From Spirometra erinaceieuropaei (Eukaryota; Platyhelminthes; Cestoda; Diphyllobothriidea; Diphyllobothriidae): a stretch of DNA of 64,000 nt. Shown here piece after piece: positions 56,921 through 64,000 of this stretch (position 1 is the stretch's first letter; each line of letters opens with the position of its first letter). A program made the position numbers and the translations under genes. Below the pieces are notes generated by a model. That model made no database searches, was not told where the DNA came from, and worked only from the letters and a program-made list of their open reading frames with translations. The stretch spans positions 1,283,376 through 1,347,375 of the forward strand of contig CACRXP010000117.1 of assembly GCA_902702965.1 (NCBI GenBank). The letters are read 5' to 3'.

Positions 56921-59900
56921 ATATGGAACTAAAATCTTGCCTCCTTCCTGCCTCAGACTGAGGCATACAGACACAACAGGACGCCTTGTTCCTTCAGGAT
57001 TATCACATCAGATGCACGTTGCATCGTTCTATGTGCGCCATGTTTTTCACTTGTTATTGATTAGACATTTTCGGAACGAAACTTTATTTAGAGATGTACA
57101 TACAGGCAGCAAATCTTTTGTTGTGATCAGAAGACGGTAATGTGCTGTCCGTGATTCCAAATGCGGTGATTAGTGTTTAAGCTATTTCAGAATACAGGAT
57201 TGTCGTTGCTCATAAAAAGCGATTGGCTTACAATTTGTACAGGGCCTGTTACTCTGTGAAAGTCAATAATTTAGTTTAAAATTAAGGCTACCTACCATAG
57301 CGCAGCGTGTTCCATTACACCTTCAATTTATCGAGCCGAACGCCAGTAGCACTATTTACGCCAAAATTAGCGATCGATTTCTTGCCCACTGAGCGAGTAA
57401 AACACACTTCATTTTACTGTGCATTTACTGTAACTTCATGTATCAACCCAGCGGTGGCTTTGTGGACGGTAGATTAGTGATTTCAGGCTGCTGATTAGAC
57501 CGCAGATTAAACTCAATGCCACGCATTCATGGCGATTCGGTATTACGCACAGCGTCCTCCATGTGGGTTGTAGACACTACACATTATTTGTCAGAACGGT
57601 AGATTCGATGAAGCATGAAAAAGGTTGCCCGCGCATGGATGAGAAAAAGTCGAAATTATGAACTGTGCTACTGCTTGGGGAGGGCCAGACTACAAAAGCG
57701 GGTCTAATAAGCAGTGTATTCTGCCTCTCCGACCCCCAAATCCTACTGCAAAAACCCAAAAATATTAGCACACAGGACATACTAAGAAAAATATCAGTTT
57801 TTGTGTTTTAATGGGAGCATTGAAGAGAAGATCGTAGAAACTTTGGCATTGCCAGGTCGACTTCATCCACATATTGCAACTTACTGATACGATTAGAGTA
57901 CGCATACTTTCGGAACTAAATTATATTTACTCCTTCCCACGCCGGATGAACTGTCATTCCAACGTCGGTAGTTCCTCGTTAAAATTAATCTCTCGAAATT
58001 GCGCTCATTCGGAAATCAGTGATAGCTGGTCATTGAATTTAACAGCTAATTTTTATTGATTTTTTAGGTAGTTTTTTGATTTGGTTTGTAGCATAAAGTG
58101 GCCATTGTGAGAACAGAATGTAGAGGTCTCCTGATGTTTCAGTGTTGGCTGCCTTCGCAAAGACAAGGTAACACTGTTGGCCATTCAATGAATGTGCTTA
58201 GTAGTAATGTAAGCATAGAACTCCAAAATGTGTTGTTAGAGCTCTACTTTGAAGGTGACAGCTGATGAACAGACCAGGATTTAGTTAACGCCAATAAAAA
58301 CCTTCTCCTTCCTTGTATGGTGATTTCTTAGGTTTTCGCTAGAATATACGTGCTTTGTGTTAACACGTCAATGTTTCCAAAAGTCCGCAGACGCACTGCA
58401 CGTACTGGTAAATAATACCGGACATAATGGAATACAGAGATTAAAAGGAAGGAAACAGTCAACGCACCCTGACGTAACAAAATATATACCGGATAGCGCT
58501 ATCTTCAGTGGGTCTCCGTTTGCTATATCCCGTTTCCAATTCACCTGCCTTTTTTTACTGCCGGATGTCTTTTTATTATAATGTCTCTGTTACTCTATCT
58601 CCGTAGTACGCGCATCCTCGCTGTAGCCTTGTTTGATCTATCATGATGACGGCTTAGTGTATACTAAATAGATGAAGCAACACACACCATAATGTCGTCT
58701 TCGGAGGGTTTCCTTCAAGACGATTCGTCTTTCAGACGTGTAAGTCAATATATCGACTATTCCTGACTCGAAACAGGCGACAAGAGACGATTTAGCAAGC
58801 TGATCCAAATCTTCAACTTTCGAAGCAGTTGAAAATATGAAAAAAAACACACGTAGTCAATGTCGTTTGTGTTTGTAGCATTACCAGTACGAACGCGGGA
58901 TATTTAAGGTAAACGCCGACAAATTCTGATTTTTCCCTGAAAAACATACCATAACTTTGATGGCATAATCTCCAAAACAAGTCCTGTGCAAAAAATGTAG
59001 TTTCATTACCGACTGTTAGTCGTCAGTAGTATATTATGTTTTGTTCGTCAAACGAAACGCCTGCCAACGAACTTGGTAAGCACATGTTTTAGCTAGTAGC
59101 TTAGTTTTATATTCTGTCAATATCTTTTAATATTAAAAAGTGATTTCTCCGTCCTTACGGAGAAAAGTGAGGAAGGAACACACTGTTGCTGCCCCCTACA
59201 TTATGATGCGTCACATCAGTGGAACGGCATTTCTGAATTTGAATATGGCTTCACTCGCTGTGGAGATTTTTACAGCGGTGTAGCATGCGACAGTACTTGT
59301 GCCCACAAAAGCCACATCCGAAGCATATCGGAAGGACGCATTTATTACTAGAGAAACCGGTTTGAGTATTTAGTCCTGTCTGTTCAAAGTTCTTTTGCCA
59401 ACGTCACAGTCAGCCTAGCCAAACGGCAATGTTGGGGATGAATGAAACATCGTGTTTGCAGGTCGGTTGGGCAAATAACCACTGAGCACGGTCCTTGCGT
59501 CTGCAGTGACACTGGAGGATCTTCCAGGCCGGAGTTCGACAACCTTGCTAATTCATGCCGCCAAACAGGAAGAAAACGTAAGCCCACGCCGACTAAACAG
59601 GCATTCAGACAAGTGAACAAGAGCAACAAACCTGCCACCGGCGCACTCGCCGACAGAGTGAATTTATCATTAACTTTTGGTTAAAACGATTCTTGACAGC
59701 CTACATTAGGTCCTGTTTAGAAATTAGTCGACAGAGTGTGTGTTTCTAGTCTAAAAGTGCACTATACTTGATCTCTTTCCCTCTTTACTTTGATGCAAAC
59801 GAACATTAAAAGAAATTGATGGTGTCGATGGGCAGACAGAAAACACATCGTAAGGGAAAGTAAGACTTTACTGTAACATATCGTCGCCGAAAATATAGAC

Positions 59901-60349
59901 AAACACGACAATAGCAGTAAGCGAACCAATTTTTGACGGTCATTACAAAACATGCAGGTATAGTTGAGAAAAGCAGCGTCTGATGGTCTCGTGCTTTCCG
60001 TAAAACGGATTATTTCAAGACGAACGTTTCACGGCATTTCATATTGATTTTATATGGGTCAGCGATCCAGACATAGAGACTTCCTTCTACCTTCGTAAAA
60101 TTTGACATCATCGGTATCCTGCTCTACGATATCATCAAGTCCAGAGTAACAAATGCACAAATTGTGATTCAAGAACACCCGCAGTCCACATGTACGACGG
60201 CTCCCAGCAACAAAATCAGGCTCACAATGTGCTGCCTAGATAGTGAAAATCTCGATTTTTGTCTTTTCGTTAAAATGAAGGATGTTTGAAGTTGAGGTGT
60301 ACGTTTGTGGGAAACGGGTTCTTAACACGTCAAGAGCCTGTCTGCTTAC
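56921..60349. other. No recognisable gene
   Basis: Short frames only. An 80-codon frame at 59442-59684 and its antisense counterpart have no recognised similarity. No bounded repeat was seen. Confidence 0.4.
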
Positions 60350-60354
60350 GTACA

Positions 60355-60600
60355 GAATGAGTCACCAATTCATGAAATGTTGGCCAAAATTCTGAAATCC
60401 GTTTTCGTTTAGCTAGGGTTATTCAGGTGAGGTTCTCGTACTGTATCATGCTACACAGCCCTATAATATTTCGGATCCGACAGGATGTCGTCTTTTAAAT
60501 GCTTTTTACTTAGATCTTCTTTTTAATTATGAGATTTTTTAGGACCGCACAATGTCCATTCATAAATAATCGCACATGTTCTATTGCCAATGCTTCTCGT
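60355..60600 (+). mobile_element. Family F fragment
   Basis: caattcatgaaatgttggcc, aaattctgaaatccgttttc, then tataatatttcgg and accgcacaatgtccattcat follow the arm and inner part of family F. The middle of the arm is deleted. Confidence 0.55.
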
Positions 60601-61344
60601 GAAATATATGACATAGTCCACGCATAATGTCAACCCAACCTCGGCGGGTCTGGCACCTATATCCTACAAACTGCAGTGTCAAACAATAATTTGGACATTG
60701 AAGCCGATGCATTGAGGTCCTAAATCTCTTTTCCTGCTGATTAGGGTTTAGTGGGCTTCTGTCCTTAGGTAACATTCGATCTCACTTGCATTTATTCAAT
60801 TGTTATGTTGTCAGATCAAAATACTGGGTTTTACAAGTTTTTTGCAGGTTATTCGTCTCTTGTTTGGCTCTGTGAATATCGCATGCACAAGGTCCTCAGC
60901 GGAGAGAACCTCAAACGACGCATGAGTAAGATAGAAAAAGAGATAAGGATGGAACATGTGTGAATCGTTTGTTCACAAACAGAAAAATTGGCTTATGTCG
61001 CTACTTGAGCTCTTCAATAAATAACTATGTGCTAAGTACTGTTGCAGATCGCTGTCAATGTCTGGGTGTACTATTCGGCCAAGGGAACCAGCAAGGAACG
61101 AGCAACGGGGAAGGAAGGTTTTCTTTAACATGGCAGGTACAGAAATCACTCTTTCAAAATGCCTTGTGGTTTCGCGTATTTTACTTAACGGCCACTGTCG
61201 TGACTGTTCAATTGCTTACTGCGTGACGCGGCTAGTGGTCATTTTTGCATTAGTATTGAGCCGACTTTGACGGCTTTAGTTTCGTCGTGTATGCTTCCTG
61301 ACATAAGACAACAGACAGCTGGCGGATACTGCTTGCATGTACAC

Positions 61345-61900
61345 TAGATGCGATGTCTAATAAAATGTTAACCAAAATTCTTGAAGGGGTCTTTATTTGA
61401 ACAGATTGCTCAATTAGGATTGGTATATTAACTGTCATTCAGCATAATCCGAAAATATTTCAGTCACCTCAGGACGCCAGCCTTTGAATGAGCATCAGTA
61501 CGGCCGTCTGCAGAAAAAGCATTTTGTAAAAAAGGACTACTTGCGTAGTTTGATTTTTCTCATTGGTTTTTGATGCCCTTATAAATTTAACTATATTTTT
61601 TTGTAAAAGAAGCTCAAAAATATTATTTCTTCTACTCAGTTGATGGCAACTTGCGTGCTAGAAAACTGTTCTGCATGAGAAGATAGTATTTTTTTGATTT
61701 TAAAAGGTTCCTAATTGCGAACTTTTTTAAAACCGTCAAATGTCCATCCATACGCCATCTCATCAGCACGTATGCAACCTGGTCCACATTCGGCACAATT
61801 TTCTGCATTCCGTCAGACGTCTTTCTTACGGCATAGAGAAATTTACAATATTCCTTGGACAGAATGTACACAGCATGTGATCTGGAAAGCCTAAATATAA
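61345..61900 (+). mobile_element. Family F fragment
   Basis: aaaatgttaaccaaaattct, atatttcagtcacctcagga, ggactacttgcgtagttt, ttctcattggtttttgatgc and aaaaccgtcaaatgtccatc match the arm and inner region of family F in order. The other arm is absent before the gap at 62109. Confidence 0.6.
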
Positions 61901-61971
61901 ACGTAAGGACAGTTAGCTCAAAACTTTATACAGAAATTGAAAAATTTAGAAACCCGAAGTATGCACTCACT

Positions 61972-62009
61972 TTAAGTTAAACTTAAAAACTTAAGTTAAA
62001 CTTAAAAAT
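61972..62009. repeat. Short tandem repeat, 19-nt unit, two copies
   Basis: The unit ttaagttaaacttaaaaac occurs twice in a row, with the last base changed in the second. Confidence 0.8.
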
Positions 62010-62108
62010 AATATACGCAGCTAACAAACAAGTGCGAGATTATTTATGACCACGTTTTATACAAAGTGGAATCAAGTTTGAAAGGGCATCGATAGTCGAT
62101 ATGAAAAA

Positions 62109-62168
62109 NNNNNNNNNNNNNNNNNNNNNNNNNNNNNNNNNNNNNNNNNNNNNNNNNNNNNNNNNNNN
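62109..62168. other. Assembly gap of 60 N
   Basis: Undetermined bases immediately before repeat G copy 2; the true left edge of that repeat may lie in the gap. Confidence 1.
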
Positions 62169-64000
62169 GTGAACATAATAAGGAACATTAAATTAAAGAC
62201 ATATGAGTGTCAAACGCCACTTATATCTTGGAACATAACCCCTCGCAAAATTACATTCGGAGATCTCATGGGTTTAAACGTGTTCTTAGTGACGCAAATG
62301 TCGCTGTGAGAACGTTTCACACTTTTAAAAAAGAAGTCCCTGTTTTATTTCGTTCAAACAGCGAACTGCATAATGGCCGAGAACGAACACGTGAACCAAC
62401 ACGCGTTCATTTGAAACTCTCGTATTGCCAGCGAAAAGATGAAATCCTCTGCTCGCACATTCATGTCTTTGACTGAAAGTCTGTGAAAATATGCCATAAA
62501 AATTCCGACGAAGGTGGTCATGCACGTGATCTATGTACAGATGGAACAGTGGCTGCCATTAACATTCACACAACTTTTCTGACATAATCCCGCAGACTCA
62601 CCGTTTAAACAGGTCTGAACTTGCTTTCCTAAGATCAGTCACAAGTGACCTCTGAACAGAGAGTCTAAATTTTTGCTGAACCACAAACCAAGTGTGGGTT
62701 AAATGAAACTTGAACTGTTAATTCTTATAGTCTGACTCGCGTGGGTTTGACAACCGCAAAAATCCGGATGAATTCATCCTGCTTACGGTGAAATTTTCAA
62801 TAAAATATAACCTTACCACCATTTCAGTAATTATCTAGAACAATACTCGTCCCATTAAAATTTTAAACTATTTCAAGTGGTCAATCTTGCTCAAAAACCC
62901 AAAACGAGGCGTAAGTATAGGATCTGTGCGAAGATATAAGACTAGGCTGACGGTTGATATGCCCAGCCCTGTTCATAAAACGAAATTAAACAAGTTTTTA
63001 TTTCGTCAGTAAACGTTGTTCAAAAAACGTTTGGGGGACTGAAAACGAGCAATGACTATTTGGTTTCCCCTGTCGGGCACAACTGACAACTAGTAAAACA
63101 TGTTAAGTGGTTTACCGAAAGCACGTAGCACAGCCCACATAATAGCTCGTTTCTTTAATTTCTGAAGAACTTCCGGTTAAATGTGGTTATGTAGCCCCAC
63201 CTGAAATAAGCAAATCCCAGCCACTTGTTATACGGGATCGGTGGTAATGGTGGTTTTTGCAAGTGGGGCCGTGGAACGCACAGGCAAAAAGGTCAAGTCA
63301 TTGTATGCAAAAGATTAGTCATTGGGAATGCGCGATTGTAACTTGAGAAATAGCTGCCCTAACCGCAGCCCTAATCTCTAACCCTAACTCCTAACTCTAA
63401 CCTCTAATCCTAACCCCTGATCTTAACCCGTAATCCTAATTCCTAACCATTACCCTTACCCCTAGCCATAACTCCTAATTCAAAAATTTACCCTAGCCCA
63501 AACCCCAACAGCATTGTGTCCATCGGGTAGGGCTTCATAACCACATCTTACCGAACTCTCCTTCACTGGATTTTTAGTTCATGGTCGTCGCATGGCTGAC
63601 TTCGATGCGCAGCCAAACCAACCATGTCAATTTAAAATTCCCCTCTTATCGTGCCGATTAGCACTCTTTTATTACGCCATTTGAACTCGAGAAAATCCTA
63701 ATGCTATTGCATAAGTACCTGTAGCATATGTAAGCAGAAGAAACTCAAAATTCTTCAAGCTGTGGTTTCTTCGAAGAACAGCCTTAGATTCCCACCATGA
63801 GCGCAGCCCGTAGGAAATCGCAACCCGGCATTCCAGATCGTAGAGAGCCCTTCACCCTCTCATTTCCGAATTGATTTCCATGATATGACTGCATACACCA
63901 TGCGGTTATTTTCCTGTATCACTCATGCTGACCGCCATTTCCCCTAGTTCAATATTACAGTAGGTTTATATTTCAACTATTGGACCTAGAAAATGCGCCG
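62169..64000 (+). repeat. Long direct repeat G, copy 2, split by a transposon
   Basis: The partner of 44635-46151. It is interrupted at 63175-63552 by a family B transposon that the other copy lacks, and it runs to the end of the window. It is non-coding, and its left edge abuts the assembly gap. Confidence 0.8.
63175..63552 (+). mobile_element. Telomere-core TIR transposon, family B copy 2
   Basis: A 378-bp element with inverted ends (left GGTTAAATGTGGTTATGTAG; right complement GGTAAGATGTGGTTATGAAG). It has the shared module (CCAGCCACTTGTTATACGGG, GGTGGTAATGGTGG) and a long CCCTAA-like array (about 63355-63500). The flanks gaacttcc (63167-63174) and gaactctc (63553-63560) agree at six of eight positions. 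The uninterrupted sister sequence near 45685 reads gaactcaa followed by the same right-hand flank, confirming the insertion point. Confidence 0.9.

Noticed and set aside
3812..63500. TTAGGG/CCCTAA tracts as true telomere or chromosome-end sequence
   Set aside because: The tracts are short and degenerate, run in both orientations, and most are bounded by inverted repeats with target duplications.
1..64000. CRISPR arrays, bacterial operons or prophage
   Set aside because: There are no regularly spaced repeats, no dense gene packing and no ribosome-binding-site pattern. The content is eukaryotic throughout.

Overview
The window looks like repeat-rich animal DNA, most likely from a flatworm and perhaps a large-genome cestode. 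The grounds are long introns, AATAAA signals, no bacterial-style gene packing, Penelope-like, LINE and Helitron remnants, and many degenerate TTAGGG/CCCTAA tracts (TTAGGG is the flatworm telomere unit). The species call is inference. There are two assembly gaps (18929-19050 and 62109-62168).

The best-supported host genes are two tandem paralogues on the + strand: gene 1 at 28591-35741 (139 aa) and gene 2 at 48226-56864 (138 aa). I rebuilt both from splice sites. Each has three exons, intron phases 2 then 0, two hydrophobic segments and a cytosolic-type C-terminal tail with a PPxY motif. They share GIPA, TTGIxLT and YPxQE motifs at equivalent places. I do not recognise the family. Their introns contain much of the mobile DNA.

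The rest is layered mobile DNA. From left to right: a transposon with terminal inverted repeats (TIRs) and a telomere-like core, carrying a second transposon nested inside it (3.66-5.07 kb); a long-armed foldback element (7.87-8.85 kb); a Helitron PIF1-type helicase relic with its 3' terminus (9.8-11.3 kb); another telomere-core element with a perfect 8-bp target duplication (11.36-11.80 kb); head-to-head Penelope fragments (13.4-14.2 kb); a LINE 3' end (14.5-15.2 kb); a second Helitron with both ends but an internal deletion (18.47-20.56 kb); foldback fragments, one carrying a 94-nt hammerhead-like insert (22.8-23.2 kb); a different telomere-core element (25.9-26.2 kb); a Penelope relic with a hammerhead ribozyme motif in its tail, inside intron 1 of gene 1 (29.0-30.4 kb); and further telomere-core elements at 34.3, 47.3, 52.9 and 63.2 kb. 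A direct repeat of about 1.5 kb (44.6-46.2 and 62.2-64.0 kb) supplies an empty site for the 63.2-kb insertion.

The two observations I rate highest are the group of short inverted-repeat transposons that share 8-bp target duplications, a common subterminal module and a telomere-like core, and the hammerhead-bearing Penelope tails, including one apparently mobilised as a unit under 100 nt.
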